Positions 45,801 through 53,779 of a DNA stretch of 64,000 nucleotides are shown piece after piece (positions within the stretch are counted from its first letter, which is position 1; the number at the start of each line of letters is the position of its first letter). Both the position numbers and the translations under genes were made by a program. The stretch is from Andrena cerasifolii (taxonomy: Eukaryota > Arthropoda > Insecta > Hymenoptera > Andrenidae). The notes beneath the pieces are model-generated. The model saw only the letters and a list, made by a program, of their open reading frames with translations. It had not been told where the DNA came from and searched no databases. The DNA is taken from the NCBI RefSeq assembly GCF_050908995.1, contig NC_135124.1:2852001-2916000 (forward strand). Reading direction: 5' to 3'.

Positions 45801-48800
45801 CGTTTCCACCGCAGACCACCCTGACGCAAAGGAGTAAAATAATAAGACACGGACGCACACACGACACCACTCTATTTTGCACATAGGGCAATATCGGTTA
45901 TAAAGGCGCGACTCGCATGTCCGAACGCAGTGGAGTTCGGTTCAGGACTGTCTTCCTGTCGGCCTCCCGATCGTCCTCTTGAAGGGAGCCGACCTTCTTC
46001 TATCTTCAGCTGCGAGCACCAGCAGGCTATGCACGGACCTATACCCGGTGCAAATATTAAACAAAACCTTAGAAACCAGTCTGGGTTCACGGCAGTGGCC
46101 CCGCCAAGTTCGAGCCAACCCAATTGCCATAGCACCCTTTACTGGAAACAACTCAGCGCACTTTTGACATACAACATTCAAACACAAATCCCCAGATATC
46201 TGGTGATGGAATTGAACACCATATTGTTACCCAGGGACAGCCGATGGTAAGTAAGCCAGGACATCCTACCCCGGAAAAGTTGAAGATTGAGAAGGCCGAA
46301 TTTCAATGTTTGCTGGAGTTGGGTATTTGCCGTTCTTGAAGCATTCCTTGGGCTTCACCGTTTTAATTAAATGCGGCTCAAAGAGGTTGATTCCCCTTCT
46401 GTCTTTCGCTTCATGGCGATCATGAGGCGGTTGCGCTATTTAGGTTAACTGATCGCGAATAGTTATCGCGTGAGAGGGTGTCGAATTACAGCATCCACGT
46501 TACATCCTTTAGCGCCTTATCTTTCGCGCCTGCGTACCGATCCCCGCACGCGGCAACGATACGCGCCCAAAGTACCTTAAACATCCAGTAGGTGGACAAA
46601 GTACCTCAAACATCTAACAGGTGGCGCCAAGACGGGATCTATGGGGAATTTTCATCGATCGGCGGTGTTACTAGATCAAATCTAGGGACTTTTCTCTGCA
46701 ACAGCTGACCAATTATCCCCACCACCGCCAACGCTTGCGCGCGCGACACCATTTTGAAATCCCCCTCCTCTGTGACGTCATCCCCTCAACTTCGGTGCGG
46801 TACACCCCGCCCCGACTCACCGCTCACCAACCATATCTAGAATCGACATTGCCTACCTACTTTTATTTATTATTTTTGGTATTTTTTTGTTTCGGAAATT
46901 ATTTCATTTTGTCGTAATTTTTGTGTTCTTTTATGTTTTTATATTGTAATATTATATATATATATACTTCATTCTATTATCTCGAAATATCCAGAAAGCG
47001 AACGTAACTATGGAATTGAATAATTTTCAATTATCTACGTCGCGGAAATCGAGATTCACGTTATCTGTAAGTCATAGAATTGAGTTATGCGCGAAATGCG
47101 AATGTTTGGCGTCTTGTTTCGTATATAATAATTTAACACATGTTTTGTTATAAATGTTAATGTTCGCAGGAGCATGCATGATCGCCTAGGGTGTGAACTT
47201 TGTGGAGATGAAGCTGAAGTAAGTAATGCATGTATCCTGTTTATTCATACGTTACATTTAATTTTATACTAATATTATATTTGTTTTCAGCATTAACACA
47301 ACAGGGAATATGATGATTCTACACAGAAAAGTCGAAAATATTGAATAAAATTTTTTGATGTCGCCCCTAATAGGTACCACTGGTTGCGCGACGTACTGTA
47401 TATAGATTTGTAAATTAAATATTGAAAGTTCCTCTTCGGATTTATATGCGCTATTTATATTTTGTAACAATTGTAATTACTAAACCTGTATATTATTAAA
47501 AAAAAAAGAATAAATACTTTTTGAAATAAGTAGAATTAATTATTTACTAAACTGCAGAATCTGTTTGCTGGTTATGTAAGGGTAGGGATACACGCGTAGG
47601 GTATTGTTTGACAATTGTGGCCTTTAGATGGCGCTGTTGGATGTGTCAGACTAGTGATCCTCTAGGGAGTGATCGGTATAACCGCAGCCGTTTTGGGGCA
47701 AAACCGGAAATAACATAACCTAAACGTTTATCTATTACTTTCTATCAGTATTTCTCTCTCTTTTTCTGTCAGTATTTCTGTCTCTTTCTATCAGTATTTT
47801 TGTCTCTTTCTTTTGTTACAGTTTCTTTGGCTGTCTACTTCCGCTTTTGCTCCAAATCGCGGCAACCAATCAGCGACGATACACGTTGTTCCGATCATTG
47901 CCTATATACTCTATCATATAAGAAGGAACCTGCACATAGACCTGTTCTGCGCTACTATTGGCTATACCCCAACCAACGCTCCCTTGGAGCCAATGAGTTC
48001 ATTTTACAAGTGTGAAACGGGTTCCTTCTGATATGACAAGTATTATAGAGGATCACTATGTCAGACGGGCAGCAGGATCTGCTACCAATCTTTCGGAAGT
48101 GCCTACGCGCCACCTTCATGAACAAGCGTGCAATGCCGTTTCTGGCGCAAATACTCACCGTTCCGTTCCGTTTTCTGGCACAACTACACACCGTGCAGTG
48201 CCGTTTTCTGGCGCAACTACACACCGTGCAGTGCAGTGCAGTGCCGGGTACGACGAGTCGAGGTTATGTGTCATGCGATTCTGAATCAGAATCGCCAGAA
48301 ACGGCATTGCACGCTTGTGTATGAAGGTGGCGCGTAGGCGCTTCCGTAGAATCTGCTGTCACCAGTATTACCAACCCTACGGATTTTTCCGTAGATCTAC
48401 GGATTTTTTTACTTTATCTACGGATCTACGGATTGTAAATTGAAATCTACGGATTTTTTACCTTAAATTATTTAATACTATTAATATGTATAATTTTAAA
48501 ACTAAGGTAATTCGAAATTGATAAAACAAAAGATTCTAATTCTGATTAAAGAAATCATTTACTGTTTAATTTGACCCATTGATTTTACGATCCAAACCGC
48601 CAATTTACTGCGGGTTGGTAAATTCCACTTCACTACAAGAGATTTGTATCACACTTAATCGCTGGAATTCAAGTTATTATTTTCTAGTTCTACTACCCTG
48701 CATTTTGAACAAGTACAATAGGAATTAGCAAAGTTGATTTCAGAATCTTTGCATGTGGACTTTTTTAATTCCTTTTCGTGAATTTACGTCGGGATGAATG

Positions 48801-51800
48801 TCTTTGTCGAAAACGACTTTCGGGGAAACATTATTTTTGGGAAAAGCTCTTGTACTGAAGTGGAATTAGTAAAAGTCGATTTCACCACTTTTACACGTGA
48901 AGTTTTTTCGTAATGTGTGAATTTTTGTTGTGACAATAATTTTTTTGAGGTTGTTAGGGGAGGGACGAAATATAAGATTTCTAGAAAGGATTTGCGAAAG
49001 GACGGTTTCCATGAGCAAGGGAATTAGCTTCTTTCATACATGTAATAATTAACACTTATGAAGAAAATCCGCAGATCAACGGATTTTTCAAAGGGGGATC
49101 TACGGAATTCTACGGAATGTTGGAACTTTTCTCTACGGATTTTCAAAAATCTGAGTTGGCAACACTGGCTGTCACTGCTAGAATCTGCCGTAGAATCTGC
49201 TACACCGCATGTGCAGGCAGATCCTGCTGCCCGATCAGTGAACGGCGGAAAATACAGGAATGTTCAAACTATTTCGCGGAGGGGGAATAACCATTCAACG
49301 CCAAGGTGGGAAACGAAACGCCGCCACCGCCAAACCAAGCTAACCAAGGGAAATGAGGCCACAGCCAATCAACGTCGCCAACAGCTTCCCCGCTTGGCTA
49401 GCTTGGTTTGGCTCGACGGTGGCGCCGTTCGTTTCCCACCTTGTCGTTGATTGGTTATTCCCCCTCCGCGAAATAGGTTAATCATTCCTGTATTTTCCGC
49501 AGTTCAATGTGCCCGATTTGGTTAGTGGGACGTTCGGGGCGTCCTTAGGACGTCTCTGGGACGTTTGTGTGCTATGTGGGTATCATATATCCATATAGTT
49601 ACTTGCGATATTCGATATTCTATGTAATTCATTTTTTGTTGTGAAAAAAAGTGTTCTTAATTTCGTTTTAATTTATTAGAAGTATGTAGTTTAAATAATT
49701 TAATAAACCAAGGAAATGCTGACCTCACGCATTTGTTAACCTTTGTTTTTGTTTGCTTGTCTCGCATTGGAACCTAAAATATTTGGTCACTTTATGGTAA
49801 TGTGAGAAGCGATGATGCGGATGCTGAAATACGTTTGTATGAGAAAGCATCTAAAATAGAACCGAGAAGTATTAGCGGAAATGAGGAGATAAGTGAAAAC
49901 GTTAGTGTGAATCAAAAACTAAAGAGAAGTACAAGACATCCCCTGCAAGTTTAAAGATTATGTAATGTAGTAAAGTTAAATATATTGGAACTTTAAAAGC
50001 GGAGGTGTTCTAAACCTAGGAGTGGAGTAGTAAGATTATGACCTCTGAGAGCAGATGGTGTGCGTAGTTTATAATGTTTATATCTTAAGTAACACTGTAT
50101 GTCTGAAGTATATAGACAAAGTCTACAGATGTGTATGTATATCTTGTTGGAGATACAAATTAATTTGCTTAACTGTTTTTCTTACTATTCATATAATAAT
50201 AGTATTGTTGCGAGAGTACGTGTAAGATTACATGAATGGTAAATACATTTATGTTTGATAATCAACTACGATAATCAAGTATATTGGATGACTAATACCC
50301 GTATGAAGTCATTTAATATATATTAACACACTTGCAATATAGACCATGCAGTAAAATAACCATCTGAACTAATACTATCTACCCACACATGAATTAATTT
50401 AACATATCAATACTGCTTGAAGTTTCTAACATGTGTAAGTGTATAAACTGTGACTTAGTAGATTATTGACGCTTTTTTCCAGCATTATACTAACCATTAT
50501 TTGGGAGTTTTTAATGCCCTCTCATATTGAAAACCTTAAATACCTGATGCTTAAGTCATTATGAATCACAATGTTAACATTTTCTTCCAATAAATAGATT
50601 GGACATTATAAGATATTCAAAGGATAAAATAAAAATATCAAAGTAGAAACAAGGAGTTCAGACATAAAGTATGAGTTGTTAATAAAGAAACATGAAAATG
50701 ATTATTAATGTATGATAAATAATTTAATATATGTGATAATGCTTAAGTTCCTTATAAGTATTTGTCCTGATAATGCAGACTACGTCTCTAGAAGAAATAA
50801 TCCAAGAACTGTTTACATGGCTCTGATTTGAAATTGTAACATGTCTAAAGAAGTTTAGATCATGCTTAAAAGCTTGATTGATTTGTGGTATCAAAGACTT
50901 TCAAATATAAAGAAGTGGGCAGATATGTAAAAATATGATACAATCATATGTTTCTATTAATGGAAATTACAAAAAATCATAGTTTATTCCAAACTAAACT
51001 GATCGAAACCTATGGACTTTTATAATACATTTTTGTAACTTAGCTGACAAACTATGTACTTACAATATGTATGTATTGTATCTGCGATTATATTTGTAGA
51101 AAAATATTAACAAGACAATATGCAGTACCCAGTATTATATTTGAGAGGATGACATGATAAATGAGCAAATGTAATCACTCTTAAGTTTTTGATATACACT
51201 TTCATTGCCGTGTAAACACACTTCGATATCAATCAGTTGATAATTTTTTTAAGAATGGTTATATTACCATAGAATTGTTTATAAACATGCATAACGCTTA
51301 GAATTGTATAACTATATTTTATATAAATCATGTTTTTAATTTCTGAAATACATACTGCATGTGTGTATATGAAAAGCCTTATAATGTGTCTTTGAAAAAA
51401 TACTTTTCACAAAAATGTGGGGTTAGGAAACGAGGACTTGCACATTAACTGATTTTAATAAAATATGTAGAATACACGATAATAAAACAATACGTAAATT
51501 AACTTACAAAATCATTACAACAAATAAATATTATGTAATAACGTGACAATTACTCTTAAAATTTCTAAAATCGAAAATACATACACTGACATTAATGGTT
51601 ACATCACGTTGCGTTCTAAGATTGTATTATATAAAAACGAATAGTGACATTTTAATAATTTCAATAAAAAATAAATAAAAAAAACAAATATTGTTATTTA
51701 TCACATTAATGACAACCTTACAATCTACATACAAACATATAAACCACAAAGTTATGAACCTAGATAGCACACAGATGTCTTGAAGACGTCTTAAAGATAT

Positions 51801-52176
51801 TGTAATAGTTGTAATAATGTTGTCACACGTTCAGACCAAAAACACACGTGAAATAGACGTTTTTAAGACGTCGTGTGCTACGTGGGAAGTATTATAATCT
51901 CGGCAAATTGAAATTCCTCACAATATTTGAATTTAAGATATTGTCACGAGAATCGTAAATGTTGCATTAAAATTTTTAATTATAAATAAATTATATTATT
52001 GCTGTATCAATAACAAATATACTACTATAGTCGTTAAAATGGATGTAAAATTTCTTACCTCTTCTGTAAAAATCTCTAGCAGCTTCTTTTCCTATTCCAC
52101 AATTCGCACCTGTTATAACGATAGTTTTCCCTACCAGACGGGCTTTGCTTCTGCAGTTATTGTTAAAAAACCACAT
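30805..52176 (-). CDS. Retinol dehydrogenase-like short-chain dehydrogenase/reductase, 3' end not found
   Basis: Five coding exons were read on the minus strand: 52176-52059, 39592-39514, 38482-38178, 35371-35252 and 31018-30805. All have GT/AG borders and the phases agree (1, 2, 1, 1, 2), giving 278 codons plus 2 nt. Exon 1 carries the Rossmann cofactor motif TGANCGIG near residue 20. Exon 2 has the ARVILACRD strand typical of the NADP-preferring RDH11-14 group. Exon 3 has INNAG and the catalytic Ser in NVSSVAHK. Exon 4 has the catalytic YCQSK (Tyr and Lys). Exon 5 has HPGVVRTEL. Relatives are about 310-330 residues, so a last exon of roughly 40-50 codons is missing; it lies below 30805 or outside the window. 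The family reduces or oxidises retinoid and other lipid carbonyls, usually at the ER membrane; the substrate here is unknown. Exon 5 ends at a GTAAGT donor, so the gene does not stop there. A 4-codon upstream ORF precedes the ATG. Introns are filled with transposons, but no exon is damaged. Confidence 0.9.
32093..34300. mobile_element. hAT element, TSD GTAGTGTC, with nested elements
   Basis: Ends ACAAAGATGGGCATTATTT and its counterpart ATAATTTTATGCCCATCTCT. Perfect 8-bp duplication GTAGTGTC (32085-32092, 34301-34308). Subterminal palindromes CATGATTGAA/TTCAATCATG are repeated three times per arm (32200-32290, 34090-34200). The middle holds a second hAT MITE and the palindromic module. No transposase is recognisable. 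Confidence 0.85.
32906..33625. mobile_element. hAT MITE nested in 32093-34300, TSD GTCTACAC
   Basis: Starts CAGGCCTGTCCAACTTTTGC, ends GCACAGGCCTG, with perfect 8-bp duplication GTCTACAC (32898-32905, 33626-33633). A C-homopolymer lies at 33437-33449. Confidence 0.85.
34430..34830. repeat. Imperfect inverted repeat
   Basis: GTTAGGCCATTAAGGAGCTC and GGGGAGCTC at the left pair with GAGCTCCCCC and GGGCTCCTTAATAGCCC at the right. Ends and class not resolved. It lies in dehydrogenase intron 4. Confidence 0.45.
35789..36288. mobile_element. hAT MITE, TSD CTATAAGC
   Basis: Starts CAGGTCTGCCCGTTAGGATG, ends ACGCAGGCCTG, with inner GCAAATACCTC / GAGGTATTTGC. The left duplication is CTATAAGC (35781-35788). 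The right one was split by the neighbouring hAT insertion: CTATAAG at 36289-36295 and the final C at 38012. Confidence 0.82.
36296..38003. mobile_element. hAT element with TAGAGCTG-type ends, TSD GCTATAAG, carrying a nested TA-type element
   Basis: The left arm contains GGGTACCCGAGTATCTCGG, the right arm CGGGTACCCGGATACCCG ending CAGCTCTA. Perfect 8-bp duplication GCTATAAG (36288-36295, 38004-38011). Inside, from about 36419 to about 37880, is a relative of the 40324-43974 element (CAGAGGGTGATTC start, CCTCGAAGGGG blocks, two module copies). It lies in intron 3 of the dehydrogenase. Confidence 0.8.
38645..39454. mobile_element. TTAA-flanked foldback element in dehydrogenase intron 2
   Basis: GTCCCAGAGGGAATTACTGA pairs with TCAGTGATCCCCTCTGAGAC; the arms are about 250 bases and flanked by TTAA (38641-38644, 39455-39458). 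The left arm holds the 38694-38862 hAT MITE, absent from the right arm, which shows the empty site as CTATACACCATTGG in inverse. It makes up most of the 1031-bp intron. Confidence 0.82.
38694..38862. mobile_element. Short hAT MITE, TSD CTATACAC
   Basis: 169 bases with ends CAGAGCTCTCCA and TTGGAGAGCCCTG and perfect 8-bp duplication CTATACAC (38686-38693, 38863-38870). A left-truncated relative lies at about 3870-4052 (shared CAACGCGGACGAGAGTGGGA). Confidence 0.85.
39641..39730. mobile_element. Short solo LTR of the Gypsy family at 45788
   Basis: Ninety bases, TGTTGCGCCG...TTCGCAACA (TG...CA), flanked by ATAT on both sides. It matches the start and the TATGCACGG block of the 45788 LTR and lacks about 190 bases between them. 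Confidence 0.55.
40410..43140 (+). mobile_element. Autonomous Kolobok-type DNA transposon, TTAA duplication
   Basis: It is flanked by TTAA (40406-40409 and 43141-43144). The inverted ends GGGGGGAACCTTGTGTAAA and TTTACATAAGGTTCCCCCC match over about 19 bases. The 2731-bp body holds one long open gene. It is inserted into the left part of the larger TA-flanked element 40324-43974. Confidence 0.88.
40836..42566 (+). CDS. Kolobok-like transposase ('Mutator-like transposase' domain), intact
   Basis: 576 residues from the first ATG downstream of the in-frame opening to TAA; the open frame extends 47 codons upstream without an ATG. A basic N-terminus (PRRRKAPKK) precedes a zinc-ribbon-like CKTC...CACG pair at residues 84-111. 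The RNase H-like core shows DGSWKKRG (Asp209), NYIGDGDAKTF (Asp305/307), CIGHVEKRMG, CPPGADSW and GGHTQNANESFN (Glu467), which I take as the DDE triad. The C-terminus is charged. Database proteins of this type are often labelled Mutator-like. The 4-bp TTAA duplication argues for Kolobok rather than MULE, which makes 8-11 bp duplications. There is no stop or frameshift, so it may be recent or active. It lies in intron 1 of the dehydrogenase gene, antisense to it. Confidence 0.85.
   Translation: MSRKLQDNNPNYRPNRPRRRKAPKKFEFKSAEIESEKTSGGEGTSSSAKKIKATSADVIINFTHCYRIIEFISVFSAISDISVCKTCKQKQTYGETGSRGLGFKIAVTCACGTVLINSGPFLNNSFEINRRIVFVMRLLGVARKGINIFCGMMDLGCELSVSAYDGIIQHIHTAAQKMYNDTCHKAVEQEKQLNEKKEQPLTRLKVSGDGSWKKRGFSSHYGVTTLIGYNTGKVIDLLVKSSYCQICTFYKNDKKNPEYLEHKEDGHCAVNHSGSSGKMEVDAVVEMFLRSEELHGVRYSNYIGDGDAKTFKAILDIEPYGHNFKIKKNECIGHVEKRMGSRLRNVKKSAKLGGKGKLTDVLIKKLTKYYGLAIRRNSDSVIEMRKAIMATFHHLSSTNKKPQHDDCPPGADSWCKWRVAQASGQEFDHPPPLHEDVQKHIRPIYEDLSRDDLLERCLGGHTQNANESFNAIVWRLAPKHLNCGIKIVEIAAFLAAGLFNEGFSFVLQTMQQLSIVIGQQSKRFAENEDKRRIQQQERRSLPWAKEACASRKEEKTAELQVFEEEEDLFYGPGIAD
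44651..45201 (-). pseudogene. Second Harbinger transposase, two scraps around the MADF-like exon
   Basis: Minus strand 45201-45184 codes KDYVK followed by a GTAAAT donor, like the ALRDYVK|GTAAGT end in the first copy. Minus 44695-44651 reads MPGTPEKYRE-stop-KVL, the expected next segment of HARBI1-like proteins. Both scraps are cut at TTAA by GGGGGTA-ended elements. The pieces are short, so the identification rests on order and on the match to the first locus. Confidence 0.5.
44810..45124 (+). pseudogene. Last exon of a second Harbinger MADF-type gene
   Basis: An acceptor TTTTAACAG is followed by 105 codons in phase 0 to TGA. Acidic start (DRDLSREADSENEEG), basic patch (STKRKRS), then CSTFAENIATKIRG and LMHKINAIVFEAEMEE. 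This parallels the last exon of the 9646-25405 MADF gene (FSTYGEHIANKLRTY, EHKINNILFEADMG), with the same phase and length order. I did not find its MADF exons upstream. It is either the tail of a truncated second Harbinger copy or a distant alternative last exon. The Harbinger transposase scraps on the opposite strand on both sides favour the former. Confidence 0.65.
45788..46380 (+). mobile_element. Gypsy-type LTR retrotransposon remnant
   Basis: It opens with TGTTGCGCCGAGGCG, an LTR-like start. Further on (about 46200-46365) the plus strand reads GHPTPEKLKIEKAEFQCLLE and LGICRS-stop-SIPWASP, the entry of a Gypsy reverse transcriptase domain. The frame is broken and the rest is missing. Its LTR shares the start and the block ATGCACGGACCTATACCCGG with the short LTR at 39641-39730. 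Confidence 0.6.
46571..46632. repeat. Tandem repeat, about 30-bp unit x 2
   Basis: AAAGTACCTTAAACATCCAG and AAAGTACCTCAAACATCTAA, each followed by GGTGG, lie head to tail. Confidence 0.6.
47010..47218 (+). other. Two exon-like segments of an unassigned plus-strand transcript
   Basis: A 19-codon opening from ATG 47010 ends at TTATCT|GTAAGT. A second piece, 47170-47218, is bordered by TTCGCAG and GTAAGT and contains ATG at 47174 and 47178 (reading CELCGDEAE). Spliced in phase from the first ATG it would stop at once, so either the first piece is untranslated or neither is coding. No family recognised. Confidence 0.22.
47652..48058. mobile_element. hAT MITE, TSD TGTCAGAC (second copy of the 18954 family)
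   Basis: TAGTGATCCTCTAGGGAGTG start, AGAGGATCACTA end, perfect 8-bp duplication TGTCAGAC. Longer than the 18954 copy because another inverted pair around AGAAGGAACC (47920 and 48020) is inserted near its right end. Confidence 0.85.
48066..49235. mobile_element. Inverted-repeat element hosting 48363-49167, with tandem repeats
   Basis: GGGCAGCAGGATCTGC (48066) pairs with GCAGATCCTGCTGCCC (about 49230), and the block GCGCCACCTTCATGAACAAG pairs with its inverse near 48320. A 33-bp unit containing CAACTACACACCGTGCAGTG is repeated about 2.4 times (48150-48245). Confidence 0.55.
48363..49167. mobile_element. hAT element rich in CTACGGAT repeats, TSD GCTGTCAC
   Basis: Ends CAGTATTACCAAC and GTTGGCAACACTG, a common hAT terminus, with perfect 8-bp duplication GCTGTCAC (48355-48362, 49168-49175). 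Both subterminal regions carry runs of CTACGGAT. A diverged fragment with the same CTACGGAATT blocks lies at 15300-15365. Confidence 0.85.
49238..49505. mobile_element. Foldback MITE
   Basis: GCGGAAAATACAGGAATG mirrors CATTCCTGTATTTTCCGC, then TATTTCGCGGAGGGGGAATA and GGTGGGAAACGAA mirror in the right arm. Arms about 110 bases. Confidence 0.7.
49506..51763. other. AT-rich part of dehydrogenase intron 1
   Basis: Mostly unique-looking, low-GC sequence. At 49808-49953 a plus-strand reading ends KLKRSTRHPLQV-stop, reminiscent of the linker before reverse transcriptase in Copia elements. A purine-rich AAAAGCGGAGG followed by TGTT at 50000 could be a polypurine tract and LTR start. This is weak. 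Confidence 0.3.
51764..51895. repeat. ACGTC-rich inverted repeat (CACACAGATGTC / GACGTCGTGTG)
   Basis: TAGCACACAGATGTCTTGAAG at the left (shortened here) mirrors AAGACGTCGTGTGCTACG at the right. A related block with GACGTTTGTGTGCTATGTGG lies at 49540-49575. Confidence 0.5.
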
Positions 52177-52304
52177 ATTTTCAACTGTTTGGTATACACC
52201 AACCGCAATAAACTAACAGAAATGCATCTGAACTGAACAGGCCGTTTCCTTTCTTTTTGTACCGTTATCTCGAGACTTCTTCCACTGACGCAGTCTTCTA
52301 TATA

Positions 52305-53778
52305 CAGTTACTCACAAAATTGAGCGCACACATAGGTTGGTAATGAAAATTGACGAAAAAATTAATACAAACACACATATTCAAAAATGAAAACACAATA
52401 TATATATATATATTTTTTTTGTATTCGTATATTTTACTAAATAATTCGTAAAAAAATTTCTAAATAAAATTGACTATTTGTCTATATTTGACAGAAATTG
52501 AAAAAGTATACGAGGCTAATAAGAGGAAGCAGACTGACACTTCAGTACGAAATCTTATTGTAAAATTATATTCGCAAGGTAAATCCTTTCGTCAAGTAAG
52601 GAAAATAGTCGGCAGAACACATTCTACCGTACAAAAAATTATGAACAAGTTTCGGTACGATGGAACAGTCCGAAATACACCTGGCCAAGGAAGAAAGAAA
52701 ATATTGTCGAACACTGCTGAACGATTCATTTGTCGACAAATTAAAACAAATCCGAGTACAAGTGTGCGGAAGTTAACGTTAGATGTTTCCTCGCGTATAA
52801 ATAAAGACATCTCGGTTGAAACAGTTCGTAGAACATTAAGAAAAGAGGGGTATGACCGAGTCGCACGAAAGAAACTGTATATCTCCAAAGCAAATAGGCA
52901 GAAACGCCTAGAATTTGCAAGAACGTTTGTAAATTTTGACGACAGTTTTTGAGAAAATGTTATATTCTCTGACGAGACTAAAATCATTTTTTTTGGACGG
53001 GATGGAAGGAAGCAAATCGTATGGCGACAGCCAAATACTGAGCACCACCATAGAAATACATGTCCAATGGTTAAACACGGACGAGGACCCGTTATGTTAT
53101 GGGGATGTATACATAGATAGCGTAATGAACAAAATTAAGTACTTAAATATCTTAAAAAAGAATCTAAAAGATTCGGCAGAAAAATTAAAAATGCCGCGGG
53201 TGTGTTACTTTCAACAAAATAATGACCCAAAGCGTTTATCATATATAGTTCAATTATGGTTGCTGTATAACATCCCAAAGATGCTAAAAACACCTCCCCA
53301 GTCACCTGATCTCAATCCCATCGAGAATGTCTGGGGAGAAATAAAATCCAGAATGGCAAATAACAATTTTACGAGTATAGAAGATTTCAGACGAAAGTTG
53401 AGAGAAGAATGGGAAAAAAACTCCTCCTTCTTTAATAAAACACCTAATTTATTCTATGCCGCGTCGCTTACAAGCCGTAATTGATGGCAGGGAATATGCG
53501 ACGAAGTATTAATAAATGAAACGATATAGTATAAGTTTGTAATAGTATTTTAACAAGGTGTACGCTCAATTTTGTGTCACTAAAATACGTGTACTTTTAC
53601 CATTTTTGTTAAATATAGACCAATAGTTCATTTTATTTAGATTTTTTACGTATTATTTGGTAAAATATACGAATAAAAAATATATGGTGTTTTTATTTTT
53701 GAATAAGTGTGTTTGTATTAATTTTCCCGCCAATTTTCGTTACCAACCTAGGTGTGCGCTCAATTTTCTGAGTAACTG
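52305..53778 (+). mobile_element. Tc1-like transposon, TA duplication
   Basis: Ends CAGTTACTCACAAAATTGAG and its near-identical reverse complement (about 40 bases, continuing with GCGCACACATAGGTTGG), flanked by TA. At 1474 bp it is a typical Tc1 length. It is inserted about 127 bases upstream of the dehydrogenase start codon. Confidence 0.92.
52470..53484 (+). pseudogene. Tc1 transposase, inactivated
   Basis: The first half shows the paired helix-turn-helix region (SVRNLIVKLYSQGKSFRQV, then GRTHSTVQKI, GQGRKKILS) and the KEGYDRVARKK region. A TGA at about 52951, in DDSF-stop-ENVIFSDE, replaces the usual Trp. The frame then continues to VMLWGC, where a small deletion shifts it. The second half runs from MNKIKYLN to SPDLNPIENVWGE. 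The first catalytic Asp (FSDE) and the last Glu (IENVW) are present. The second Asp (normally QDND) reads QNND, so the middle catalytic residue is Asn. It could not transpose itself. Confidence 0.9.
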
Positions 53779-53779
53779 T

